From Bin87 sp964502995 (GTDB taxonomy: Bacteria > Chloroflexota > Dehalococcoidia > Lucifugimonadales > UBA3495), in contig CAZCZB010000008.1 in assembly GCA_964502995.1 (NCBI GenBank), forward strand, positions 14,916 through 78,915: a DNA stretch of 64,000 nt, in the 5' to 3' direction. Position 1 is the stretch's first letter. Each line of letters begins with the position of its first letter. The notes under the pieces are model-generated. The model saw nothing but the letters and a program-made list of their open reading frames with translations, had not been told where the DNA came from and did no database searches. This document shows positions 25,602 through 33,725 of this stretch, piece after piece. Both the position numbers and the translations under genes were made by a program.

Positions 25602-26330
25602 TCAGGAAGCGCGGGAGTCGGACTCCCGCAACGTTACCAGCGCAGCGCGGGCGGCCTCGGTTTCGGCGGCGTTTTTGCTGCGTCCGGCGCCGGCGCCGAT
25701 GGCCAGCCCGTTGGCCTCCACCTCGACGGTGAACATTGGGTCGTGAGCCGGCCCGGTGGATTCGACGACCCGATACACCGGGGTGGGTTGGCCTTGGCCT
25801 TGCAGCAGTTCCTGCAGGTCGGCCTTGGGGTTGTCAGGACGCCAGTCGGCACGGCAGGCATCCTCGATTTCGGCGGACATGGCGCGCAGGACGAACCGCC
25901 TCGCGGCGTCGTAACCCGAATCCAGGTACACTGCCGCAATCAGCGATTCCATCACGTCCCCGAGGACCGATTCGCCGTGGCGTCCGCCCGTGGACTCGAA
26001 CCCGCGGCTCAGCAGTACGTATGGGGCGACGCCCAGTCGCTCGGCCACGGCGGCCAGGGCGCGTTGACTCAGCAATGCTGTCCAGCGACGCGTGAGGCCG
26101 CCTTCATCGCAGTCCGGCAGCCGGTGGTACAACTCCTCGCTGACGATGAGGCGCACGACCACGTCGCCGAGAAACTCCAGCCGCTCGTAGGAGTCGGTGG
26201 CGTCCCCCCCGATGTCGTTGACATACGAGCGGTGTGTGAGGGCAAGATTAAGCAAGCCCCGGTCCCGAAAGTCCAGGCCCAGGGCTTGTGCGAGTTCATC
26301 GGCGGGTCGGTGGCCGCCGGACAGACTCAT
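25602..26330 (-). CDS. rnc: Ribonuclease III
   Basis: 242 residues from the ATG at 26330; a second ATG at 26369 would overlap the upstream gene by 20 bp. The RNase III domain carries the signature ERLEFLGDVV (canonical last residue A is V) and the second acidic cluster GDVMESLIAAVYLDSGY. A C-terminal dsRNA-binding domain starts near residue 165 (NPKADLQELLQGQGQPTPVYRV). It cleaves double-stranded RNA in rRNA and mRNA processing. A strong ribosome site is lacking in front of either start. Confidence 0.94.
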   Translation of the reverse strand: MSLSGGHRPADELAQALGLDFRDRGLLNLALTHRSYVNDIGGDATDSYERLEFLGDVVVRLIVSEELYHRLPDCDEGGLTRRWTALLSQRALAAVAERLGVAPYVLLSRGFESTGGRHGESVLGDVMESLIAAVYLDSGYDAARRFVLRAMSAEIEDACRADWRPDNPKADLQELLQGQGQPTPVYRVVESTGPAHDPMFTVEVEANGLAIGAGAGRSKNAAETEAARAALVTLRESDSRAS

Positions 26331-26349
26331 GGTATTCGGGAGAGGATGG

Positions 26350-26982
26350 TTAGCTCCGGACTCCCTCATACGGCCACGGCGGGGACGGGCGCTTGACCTC
26401 GCCCACGTGCCGGTGGTCGGCCATCATCTCGACCAGGTTGTCGTAGATGGGGCCGGCTTCGTCGTCGGTCGGGATGAACATCTTGACGAAGGCGGCGTTG
26501 TTGTTCGGGAACACGTAGAGGGGTACGCCGAACGCGCCGTGAACTTCGACGGCCTCGGTGTGGCTCTCGCCGATCTCGCGCAGCACGTCGGGGTCGGCCA
26601 GGTCCTCGGCGAAGCGGCCCATGTCCACTCCGGAAGCCTCGGCAACCGCGTTGATGGCGTCGGCGTCGGTGAGGTCGATGCGATCCTCGTGGCGGGCCCT
26701 CAGCAGGTTGATGAAGAACCGGTCGAAGATTTCCTGACCCTGACGCTCGGCGGCGATGCCCGCGCGGAGTTCCAGCAGGGTGTTGTCGGAGTCGTCCTGT
26801 TCCCAGAACTTGAACCCGTCGTCGTTGTTGTTGTCGTGATTCACCTGGACCAGCGAGAACGGCTTGAGTTCCACGTTGATTTCGTGGTCAGTGTTCTCAC
26901 GTACTTTCGCCCACCACATGGCAGCGTTGTACACGAAGGGTCAACGGAAATCGTAATAAACCTTGAAATCGTTGTCGGCCAT
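26350..26982 (-). CDS. DsbA-like thioredoxin-fold protein with in-frame TGA (candidate selenoprotein)
   Basis: The natural start is the ATG at 26982: GGAGGT lies 6 nt upstream. It reads MADNDFKVYYDFR, then TGA (26941-26943), then PFVYNAAMWWAKVRE and onward without a stop to 26350 (210 codons). The TGA falls exactly after the first beta strand and before Pro, where DsbA/HCCA-isomerase-like proteins have their catalytic Cys or Ser (D-F-R-C-P is expected). The rest is a normal alpha-helical insert plus the cis-Pro segment FGVPLYVFPNN (about residue 160). Reading TGA as selenocysteine would give a U-P-F-V active site with no second Cys. A weak hairpin (GCTGCC/GGTGGGC) starts 15 nt after TGA. The alternative is a TGC-to-TGA nonsense mutation with GTG re-initiation at 26934, which would lack the first strand. 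Confidence 0.65.
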
Positions 26983-27087
26983 TGAGGCACCTCCACGGGT
27001 TGGAACGCGACGGAAATCCATCGCCTGTGCGATTTGGCAGGATTGTAGCACAGCCGGCAAACAGCGTCATCGCAAACGGCGGCGTGT

Positions 27088-27230
27088 AACTGTTCAGAGT
27101 TCAGGGGTTTGTCATTGCGAGTCTACCGCTGGCGGACGCGGCAATCTCGCTCCTATAGCAGCGTCCGTTGCCCTGATGAGATTGCCGCGCTGCGCTCGCA
27201 ATGACAATTTTCCCGTGACTCTGAACAGTT
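27088..27230. mobile_element. MITE-like element 2 (GTCATTGCGAG inverted repeats)
   Basis: Outer 13-bp perfect inverted repeats AACTGTTCAGAGT (27088-27100) and ACTCTGAACAGTT (27218-27230) enclose TTGTCATTGCGAG...CTCGCAATGACA. The inner part is related to element 1 at 19017 but the outer repeats are different. It contains a degenerate palindrome TCTACC-GCT-GGCGGA (27122-27136) and no open frame of note. Confidence 0.72.
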
Positions 27231-27451
27231 GCCGCGGCGTTTGTCCAACCGGCCGACCTGCCGGGCTGCGAGTGCCGCGGCGAGCGGTACGCGGATTTCA
27301 TCGCAAAGGCGCGGAGACGCAGAGGAGATCGCTTACGCGCAGGCTCGCTTGATCCTCAGCGGCCGGAAGCGCGTTGCGGCGGCGCGCCGGAGCGGATAAA
27401 GTCAGGATGACACAGACCATTGAATTACGCGCAAGCGCAGGGAGATCAGCC

Positions 27452-28054
27452 ATGACGCAACCCACCCGTTTGAGGAGCGGCAACGTCACGCCGCCGGAAA
27501 CCCCGACCACCGTTTACCAGGCCATCCACGGGCGGCGGATGAATAACGAATTCACCGACCAATCACCCAGCCACGAATCATTGGAGAGAATGCTGGACGC
27601 GGCGGTGTGGGCGCCCAACCACCGTCTCACCAATCCGTGGCGGTTCGTGGTCCTGGAACGGGGCGGCGAGAAACGGGCTGAGGTAGCCCAACTGGCCTAT
27701 GACCACATGTACCAGCGCAACCAGAATGACGAATTCGCGTCCGGCAGCCGTCAGCGCGTTCTCGACGCCCCGGGGCTGATCTACGTGTTCAGCTTGCCAG
27801 GCGACACCGAAGAACTGACGCAGGAAAACTACGCGGCCACCTGCTGCGCCGTGCAGAACCTTTTGCTCGCCGGCGTCGCCGAAGGTCTGGCCGGCGACTG
27901 GAGCACCGGCAACACGACGCGCCATCCCGCGCTGGCGGAGGCCATGGGCGGCGATGCTGACTGGATGATGGTGGGCGCGCTGTTCATCGGATACCCGTCG
28001 CGTCCCTCGGCGTCGGTCCGAGCGCCGGCGGCCGAGGTTACGGCGTGGCTGTGA
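27452..28054 (+). CDS. Nitroreductase-family flavoprotein
   Basis: 200 residues from the ATG at 27452 (GGGAG upstream). It opens with VYQAIHGRRMNNEFTDQ, the usual RRSxR-like FMN phosphate-binding segment, followed by AAVWAPNHRLTNPWRFVVL. The conserved Gly-rich C-terminal half has CAVQNLLLAGVAEGLAGDWSTG and FIGYPS. NAD(P)H-dependent reduction of a nitro, quinone or flavin-like substrate is expected; the true substrate is unknown. It is followed 58 bp later by the TPP-enzyme pair. Confidence 0.85.
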   Translation: MTQPTRLRSGNVTPPETPTTVYQAIHGRRMNNEFTDQSPSHESLERMLDAAVWAPNHRLTNPWRFVVLERGGEKRAEVAQLAYDHMYQRNQNDEFASGSRQRVLDAPGLIYVFSLPGDTEELTQENYAATCCAVQNLLLAGVAEGLAGDWSTGNTTRHPALAEAMGGDADWMMVGALFIGYPSRPSASVRAPAAEVTAWL

Positions 28055-28074
28055 GGACTCCGGGGTTCATGCGC

Positions 28075-28080
28075 TATACT
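28075..28080 (+). promoter_or_regulatory. Likely -10 box of the TPP-enzyme operon
   Basis: TATACT (context ATGCGCTATACT) 32 nt before the ATG at 28113; -35 not evident. Confidence 0.4.
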
Positions 28081-28112
28081 GTCGGGCACATTTTATCTAG
28101 GAGTCTGGGGCC

Positions 28113-28619
28113 ATGACATGGGCGGAAACCATCGTTGACACCCTGAAGAAGTGGGACACGTCGCTGATCGCATACGTGCCCGACATATCGATCGACAAGG
28201 TAACGAGCATCATCGAGGCCGATCCGTTCTTCCACCTGGTGTCCTGCACCCGGGAGGAGGAGGCCGTCGGTGTCGCCGTCGGCAGCTACGCGGTGGGTCG
28301 CAACGCCGCGGTGTTCATGCAGTCCAGCGGGTTCGGCAACAGCATCAACGGCATCGCGAGCCTGTGCCTGCCGTCCCGCACGCCGATCCCGATTTTCATG
28401 AACCTGCGCGGACAGGTCGGCGAGTTCAACATCGCCCAGGTGGCAATGGGACGCAACACCAAGCCCATCCTGGACCTGTTCGGCATCGCCCACTACACCA
28501 TCGAGAGCGAAGACCGGATGGACACGCTGCTGGACGGCGTGATGAAGCTGTGCCACGCCCACCGCAATCCGGTGGCAATCTGCATGACGCCCATGCTGCA
28601 CGGAGGAAAAATTGCTTAG
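28113..28619 (+). CDS. TPP enzyme alpha subunit, sulfopyruvate decarboxylase-like
   Basis: 168 residues: only the Pyr (N-terminal) half of a thiamine-diphosphate decarboxylase. SCTREEEAVGVAVGSYAVGR contains the catalytic Glu that activates TPP, and FMQSSGFGNSINGIASLC is typical of ComD/sulfopyruvate or phosphonopyruvate decarboxylase alpha subunits. The beta subunit overlaps by 8 bp. Likely decarboxylates sulfopyruvate (coenzyme M or sulfonate metabolism) or a related 2-oxoacid; no other sulfonate gene is nearby, so the substrate remains open. Confidence 0.8.
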   Translation: MTWAETIVDTLKKWDTSLIAYVPDISIDKVTSIIEADPFFHLVSCTREEEAVGVAVGSYAVGRNAAVFMQSSGFGNSINGIASLCLPSRTPIPIFMNLRGQVGEFNIAQVAMGRNTKPILDLFGIAHYTIESEDRMDTLLDGVMKLCHAHRNPVAICMTPMLHGGKIA

Positions 28620-29169
28620 GTTTGACGCAACACAACTGGTCCTGCGGCACGCCGGTGACTCGCCCATCGTGGGCAACCTCGGCCCCACCAGCGACGAGCT
28701 GTATCACGCCGGTCACCGGGACCGCAATTTCTACACCTATGGCAACATGGGGCTGTGTTCGTCCATCGCGCTGGGCATGGCGGTGTCCACGGACGACAAG
28801 GTGATCTCGCTGGACGGCGACGGCTCGCTCCTGATGAACCTCGGCACGGTTGCGACCATAGGGCGTGAGAAGCCGGAGAACCTCATCGTCGTCGTGTGGG
28901 ACAACGAAGCGTGGGCCCAGACCGGCGGCCAGCCCAGCCACACGGCCACCAACACCAACCTGGAAGACGTGGCCAAATCCTGCGGCATCGCCAACACCAC
29001 TACGGTTGACGACCTGGAGACACTGGAAGAAGCAATGAGCCGCGCCATGAACGAGCCGGGCCCCTGGTTCATCGTCGCCAAAATCGAAGAGGCGCCTGAA
29101 TACATGCCCGTTGCGCCGGTGGAACCGGAGTTCACGCTGTACCGGTTCCGCAACACCTACGTGGGGTGA
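28612..29169 (+). CDS. TPP enzyme beta subunit, sulfopyruvate decarboxylase-like
   Basis: 185 residues. TTG start with GGAGG 6 nt upstream, overlapping the alpha gene by 8 bp. This is the PP (TPP-binding) half: SLDGDGSLLMNLGTVATIG is the GDG...N motif that binds Mg-diphosphate, followed by VVWDNEAWAQTGGQPSHT. Together with the alpha chain it forms a heteromeric decarboxylase of the ComDE type. Confidence 0.82.
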   Translation: MLRFDATQLVLRHAGDSPIVGNLGPTSDELYHAGHRDRNFYTYGNMGLCSSIALGMAVSTDDKVISLDGDGSLLMNLGTVATIGREKPENLIVVVWDNEAWAQTGGQPSHTATNTNLEDVAKSCGIANTTTVDDLETLEEAMSRAMNEPGPWFIVAKIEEAPEYMPVAPVEPEFTLYRFRNTYVG

Positions 29170-29187
29170 TGGTGGGGCATCGGCGGG

Positions 29188-29880
29188 TTGAGATACAGCG
29201 ATTACATCGTCTATGCAGATGAGAGCGGGGATCCGAACCCCACGTCGGTGGACGCGAACTATCCCATTTTCGTATTGAACTTCTGCGTGTTCCGGAAGGA
29301 TGAGTATGCGTCGTCGGTGGTGCCTGCGGTGACGGCGTTCAAGTTCGCGCATTTCGGGCACGATATGGTGGTATTACACGAGAACGAGATACGTTTGCAA
29401 CGGCCACCGTTCAGCTTTTTGCGAGACGAACAACAGCGGGCGCTTTTCGTAGCCCGGCTGGACCGGCTAATCAAGCAAGCGGATTTCACAATCATCGCCG
29501 CCGCGATCGACAAGCGCGGGTTGAGGCAACTACATAACCTCTACGAGAGAGCGCTGCGAAATTGTATGGAACTCATTTACGGCTTTCTACAAAATCTCGG
29601 CGAGAGTGATCGAACAACGCACATCATAATGGAGAGTAGAGGTAACAAGGAGGACAGACAACTGGCGGAGGCATTTCGTCGCATTCGGCATGGCGAAAAC
29701 CTGTCAGGCCGAACTCTGCCAAGCCTTGATCTTGTATTTGCAGACAAGAAGGTCAACTCGGCCGGATTGCAAATTGCAGATTTGACCGCGCGCCCAATTG
29801 GGAGGCATTGCATCGACCCGAAACAATCGAACCGCGCTTGGGATGCGATAGAGCCGAAGCTGCTACGCTCTCTGTTGTGA
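29188..29880 (+). CDS. DUF3800 domain-containing protein
   Basis: 230 residues from a TTG start 18 bp after the TPP pair. The DUF3800 opening YIVYADESGDP is clear, with the two acidic residues thought to be catalytic in this RNase H-like fold. Further landmarks are IMESRGNKEDRQL and KKVNSAGLQIADLTARPIGRH near the C-terminus. DUF3800 genes are common in defence islands and mobile elements, but no defence partner is visible here. It uses slightly AT-richer codons than its neighbours (for example around 29570-29760), hinting at transfer. Confidence 0.8.
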   Translation: MRYSDYIVYADESGDPNPTSVDANYPIFVLNFCVFRKDEYASSVVPAVTAFKFAHFGHDMVVLHENEIRLQRPPFSFLRDEQQRALFVARLDRLIKQADFTIIAAAIDKRGLRQLHNLYERALRNCMELIYGFLQNLGESDRTTHIIMESRGNKEDRQLAEAFRRIRHGENLSGRTLPSLDLVFADKKVNSAGLQIADLTARPIGRHCIDPKQSNRAWDAIEPKLLRSLL

Positions 29881-29922
29881 GGATGCGAATGGTTGGTGGT
29901 TTGCGATTCTGCCGGAATAGGG

Positions 29923-29950
29923 AAAAGCCCCGCAGTAGTCCGGGGCTTTT
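29923..29950. terminator. Bidirectional intrinsic terminator after the DUF3800 gene
   Basis: Arms AAAAGCCCCG (29923-29932) and CGGGGCTTTT (29941-29950) with an 8-nt loop give an A-stem-T structure. A second hairpin, CGAAGGGCC/GGCCCTTCG (29981-30010, 12-nt loop), follows. Confidence 0.75.
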
Positions 29951-30010
29951 ACACGGATTGGGAACTACCCTGGCCCTCAACGAAGGGCCTGTACTACTCA
30001 GGGCCCTTCG

Positions 30011-30234
30011 CCGACAGGCAACGCCTGCCTTCAACGCACTTGATCGCTCACGGTCGAGCCGGAGCCAAATCCGCCAGCCGTAACCATCCCCAATCACGCT
30101 TTAATACTATACTTGCGCCATATAAAGGTCAACGCCCGGTTTGCCACTCCCGCCCCGTTGGTCTATCATTGCAGCAGGCGGCTGCGGTCGCCTGCTTACG
30201 CTTAGAGGACCAGCACTCAGGAGACTACCCCGCG
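30011..30234. other. Leader region of the 2-oxoacid dehydrogenase operon
   Basis: Non-coding stretch with an AT-rich part (30097-30125) that holds TATACT and TATAAA boxes and is the likely promoter. The open frame that continues upstream of 30235 is not like the E1 alpha family and was excluded. Confidence 0.4.
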
Positions 30235-31302
30235 ATGACGCAGGCCCCGAGCTCTTCACCAATCGAGACTGATGCCGAACCTGATATTGCGACCGGCGGC
30301 GCACACCCGTATCAACTGCTTCCGGACGGACTGACTGCGGACGACATGGTGGAGGTCTGCCGCCAGATGATCCTGGTGCGCACCATGGACGAGCGCATCT
30401 GGATGATGAACCGCCAGGGCAAGGTTCCCATCGCCGCCTCCTGCCAGGGCCACGAGGCCGCCGAACTCGGTTCGCTGATGGCCGCGCAGAAGGACGGCGA
30501 CTGCTTCCTGTTCCCCTACTACCGCGACCTCGCCTTGAAGATGGCCGCCGGACTGACTCCCCGTCAGGTCATGCTGTCGTTCATGGGCAAGGACGGCGAG
30601 CCGTATTCGGGCGCGCGGCAGTTCCCGCTGCAGGGCGCCGACCTGCCCCGCAACATCATCCAGATTTCCAACGTGGTCGCCGCCGGACTCACCCAGAGCG
30701 TGGGGTACGCGCTGGGCTGCAAGATGCTGGGCGAGGACACGGTCACCCTCTGTTATTTCGGCGACGGCGCGTCCAGCCAGGGCGAAACCCACGAGGCGAT
30801 GAACTTCGCCGCCATTCACAAGCTCCCCGTGGTGTTCATCTGCGAGAACAACAAGTACGCTATCTCCACACCCCAACTCTCCCAGATGGTTATCAGCGAC
30901 GTGGCGGCGCGCGCCGAGGGTTACGGATTCCCCGGTTTCACCATCGACGGCATGGATTTCGTCGCGTGCTACGAGGCGACGCGGCAGGGCATCGAGCATG
31001 CCCGCCGGGATGGCCCCGTGCTGATCGAAATGAAGGTCGAGCGGTTCATGCCGCACACCACCGACGATGACGACCGCCGCTACCGTGATCGGGATGCGGT
31101 GGACGCAGCAAGGCAATACGACCCCGTCGCGGTGTTCCCGGCGCAGATGGTCGAGCGCGGACTGGTTGCCCAGGATCAAATCGACCGGTTCCGGGCCGAG
31201 GCCACCCAGCAGGTCAACGACGCGACGGACTTTGCCGACGAAGCTTCGCCGCCGGATGCGTCCACTATCTACGATCACCTTTACGTGGAAGGGGGTGCCT
31301 GA
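30235..31302 (+). CDS. 2-oxoacid (pyruvate/acetoin) dehydrogenase E1 alpha subunit
   Basis: 355 residues from the ATG at 30235. Conserved E1 alpha features: RTMDERIWMMNRQGKVPIAAS, FPYYRDLALKMAAGL, and the TPP-diphosphate motif YFGDGASSQGETHEAMNFAA...ENNKYAIS (split). Phosphorylation-loop-like HTTDDDDRRYRDRD follows near residue 280. It decarboxylates a 2-oxoacid with TPP and passes the acyl group to E2. ATGA overlap with the beta gene. Could be a pyruvate, branched-chain or acetoin enzyme; sequence alone does not decide. Confidence 0.9.
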   Translation: MTQAPSSSPIETDAEPDIATGGAHPYQLLPDGLTADDMVEVCRQMILVRTMDERIWMMNRQGKVPIAASCQGHEAAELGSLMAAQKDGDCFLFPYYRDLALKMAAGLTPRQVMLSFMGKDGEPYSGARQFPLQGADLPRNIIQISNVVAAGLTQSVGYALGCKMLGEDTVTLCYFGDGASSQGETHEAMNFAAIHKLPVVFICENNKYAISTPQLSQMVISDVAARAEGYGFPGFTIDGMDFVACYEATRQGIEHARRDGPVLIEMKVERFMPHTTDDDDRRYRDRDAVDAARQYDPVAVFPAQMVERGLVAQDQIDRFRAEATQQVNDATDFADEASPPDASTIYDHLYVEGGA

Positions 31303-32285
31303 TGCCGGAGATGACGGTTATCGAGGCCGTGCGTTCGGCGCTGCACGAGGAGATGGAGCGCGACGAACGCGTCTTCGTCATGGGCGAGGACGTGGGCCAG
31401 CGCGGTGGCGTTTTCCTGGCAACCCAGGGGTTCATCGAGGATTTCGGACCGCAGCGGGTGATGGACACCCCGCTGGCAGAGGCGTCAATCATGGGCATCG
31501 CGCTGGGCGCGGCGTTCCGTGGGATGCGCCCGATTCCCGAGGTGCAGTTTTCCGATTTCGTGTGGCCCAGCGTCAACCAGTTGATTGGAGAAGCCGCCCG
31601 CGTCCACTACGGCACCAACGGCGCGTTGAAGGTTCCGATGACCGTGCGTATCCCCTACGGCGGCGGCATACGCGGCGGGCTGTTCCACTCGCAGAACGTC
31701 GAGACGCTGTTCTTTCACACCCCGGGCCTGCTGGTCGTGACCCCGTCCACACCCTACGAGGCCAAGGGGCTGCTCAAGTCTGCAATACGCGACGACAACC
31801 CCGTGATATTCCTGGAGCACAAGAAAACCTACCGCCTGGTGCGCGGAGAAGTGCCCGATGAGGAATACACCCTGCCCATCGGCCCGGCTGACATCAAGCG
31901 CGTTGGTTCCGACGTTACCGTCGTCAGCTACGGGCTGGCGATGCATTACTGCCTGGCGGCGGCGGCGGCGGTGGCCGACGACGGCATCAGCGCCGAGGTT
32001 GTGGATCTACGCACCCTGAAACCGCTGGATACCGCAACCATCCTGGAATCGGTGCAGAAGACCGGCAAACTCCTGGTGGTTCACGAGGACAACATCAGCG
32101 GCGGCATGGGAGCGGAGATTGCGGCGCTGGCGGCGGACGAGGCGTTCGAGTACCTGGACGCGCCCATCGCCCGGCTGTGCGGACCGGACGTTCCGACGAT
32201 GCCCTTCGCCCAGACGCTGGAAGACGCCTACATGCCCAGCCCCCAGTCGATTGCATCTGAAATCCGCCGGCTGGCCGCCTACTGA
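31302..32285 (+). CDS. 2-oxoacid dehydrogenase E1 beta subunit
   Basis: 327 residues, overlapping the alpha stop by one base. Recognisable blocks: VFVMGEDVGQRGGVFLATQGF (opening, with the TPP-activating Glu), RVMDTPLAEASIMGIALGAA, FSDFVWPSVNQLIGEAARVHY, and C-terminal transketolase domain VVSYGLAMHYCLAAA...VVDLRTLKPLDTATILESV (in parts). It forms the alpha2beta2 E1 with the preceding gene. Confidence 0.92.
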   Translation: MPEMTVIEAVRSALHEEMERDERVFVMGEDVGQRGGVFLATQGFIEDFGPQRVMDTPLAEASIMGIALGAAFRGMRPIPEVQFSDFVWPSVNQLIGEAARVHYGTNGALKVPMTVRIPYGGGIRGGLFHSQNVETLFFHTPGLLVVTPSTPYEAKGLLKSAIRDDNPVIFLEHKKTYRLVRGEVPDEEYTLPIGPADIKRVGSDVTVVSYGLAMHYCLAAAAAVADDGISAEVVDLRTLKPLDTATILESVQKTGKLLVVHEDNISGGMGAEIAALAADEAFEYLDAPIARLCGPDVPTMPFAQTLEDAYMPSPQSIASEIRRLAAY

Positions 32286-32312
32286 CCGCCCGCGCACGCA
32301 AGGGAAAGACCA

Positions 32313-33725
32313 TTGGCAGAGTTGATCGAACTCCCCCACGTCGGTGAGAGTGTCGTCGAAGGCACCATCGGCAAGTGGCTCAAGCAGCCGGGCGACCGGG
32401 TTGAACGCTACGACCCGTTGGTGGAAGTCGTAACCGACAAGGTCACGATGGAATTGCCGTCCCCGGTGGCGGGCGAACTGCTCCGCATCATTGCCCAGGA
32501 GGGAGAAACCGTCCCCATGGGCGCGCCCATCGCCGAGGTGGAAACGGAAGGCGGGCAAACTGCGACAACCCCTGCGACCCCGACGTCTGTTCAGTCGCTG
32601 CCGCCCGTAGCGTCCCAACCAACACCACGAAGGGAACCCGCGTCAGCCGTGCCGGTGGCATATCTCATCGACGCGCAGCCGGTTGGGCCCACGGGTGGCT
32701 CCGCCGTGGAAGCCCGGGAGGAAGCGACGGATACCGAACCCGCACAGCCGGCGATTCCGTCGGTTGCGGCGGTGATCGAGCGAGAGGTCGAGGACATCGA
32801 CGATGGTCGCTCCGGGCGAACGCGCGGCCCCAATCGCCTGTCGCCCGCGGTGCGCCGCTTGGCCCGCGAACACAGCATCGACGTTGACCGCATCACCGGC
32901 ACCGGCATGGGCGGGCGTGTGACGCGCAACGACGTGCAGAAGTACATCGAATCCGGCGCGGCCGCCAAACCTGCGGCGCCGGCAATCGTGACGCCCGCGC
33001 CGGCTGCGCAACCCGTTGCGGTTGGGCCGGATGACGAAACCGTGCCGCTGACTCCCGTCCGTCGCATGATTGCGGAGGCCATGGAGCGTTCGGTCAGGGA
33101 AATTCCCCACGCCTGGAGCATGGTGGAGGTGGACATAACCGATCTGGTGGCGCTGCGGAACCGCGAACGGGACAATTTCCAGGGCCGGGAGGGCGTCAAC
33201 CTGACCTACCTGCCCTTTGCGCTGAAGGCGGTTGCGGGAGCCCTGAAAGACAACCCGACCCTCAACGCGTCCTGGGGCGGCGACCATGTGGTCCTCAAAC
33301 GGCGGATCAACCTGGGAATCGCGGTTGCGGCCCCCACCGGGCTGGTGGTTCCCGTGATCCACGACGCCGACCGGCTCAGCATCGCGGGGCTGGCCCACGC
33401 GGTGGCCGATCTTTCCGGGCGGGCGCGATCCGGCGCACTGCGTCTGGAGGACGTGCAGGGCGGCACATTCACGGTGAACAACACCGGAGCGTTGGGCAGC
33501 GTGCTGGGCGGGCCGATCATCAACCACCCGCAGGCCGCGATCATGACCACCGAGGCCGTGCAGCAGCGCCCGGTGGTCGTCAACGACGCCATCGCCATCC
33601 GGTGGATGATGAACCTGTGCATGTCTTTTGACCATCGGATCAACGACGGCGCCGAAGCGGGGGCATTCCTGCAATCGGTCAAGAGTCGCCTTGAGGTTTT
33701 CGATGGCGACACTCCCATCTACTGA
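32313..33725 (+). CDS. Dihydrolipoamide acyltransferase (E2)
   Basis: 470 residues; TTG start with AAGGGA upstream. A single lipoyl domain (1-78) with the lipoylated Lys in VTDKVTMELPSPVAGELL; a Pro/Ala/Thr-rich linker; a peripheral subunit-binding domain (about 165-205, RLSPAVRRLAREHSIDVDRI, GTGMGGRVTRNDVQKYI); another Ala/Pro linker; and the catalytic CAT domain (about 235-470) ending in SFDHRINDGAEAGAFLQ with the active His and Asp. No E3 (lipoamide dehydrogenase) lies in the window. Confidence 0.92.
   Translation: MAELIELPHVGESVVEGTIGKWLKQPGDRVERYDPLVEVVTDKVTMELPSPVAGELLRIIAQEGETVPMGAPIAEVETEGGQTATTPATPTSVQSLPPVASQPTPRREPASAVPVAYLIDAQPVGPTGGSAVEAREEATDTEPAQPAIPSVAAVIEREVEDIDDGRSGRTRGPNRLSPAVRRLAREHSIDVDRITGTGMGGRVTRNDVQKYIESGAAAKPAAPAIVTPAPAAQPVAVGPDDETVPLTPVRRMIAEAMERSVREIPHAWSMVEVDITDLVALRNRERDNFQGREGVNLTYLPFALKAVAGALKDNPTLNASWGGDHVVLKRRINLGIAVAAPTGLVVPVIHDADRLSIAGLAHAVADLSGRARSGALRLEDVQGGTFTVNNTGALGSVLGGPIINHPQAAIMTTEAVQQRPVVVNDAIAIRWMMNLCMSFDHRINDGAEAGAFLQSVKSRLEVFDGDTPIY

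Noticed and set aside
26350..26934. DsbA-like gene starting at the GTG after the TGA
   Set aside because: It would lose the first beta strand and active-site residue and has no ribosome site, whereas the ATG at 26982 has a perfect one.
29188..29880. DUF3800 gene as part of a defence system
   Set aside because: No helicase, nuclease, methylase or other defence partner lies beside it; neighbours are metabolic.
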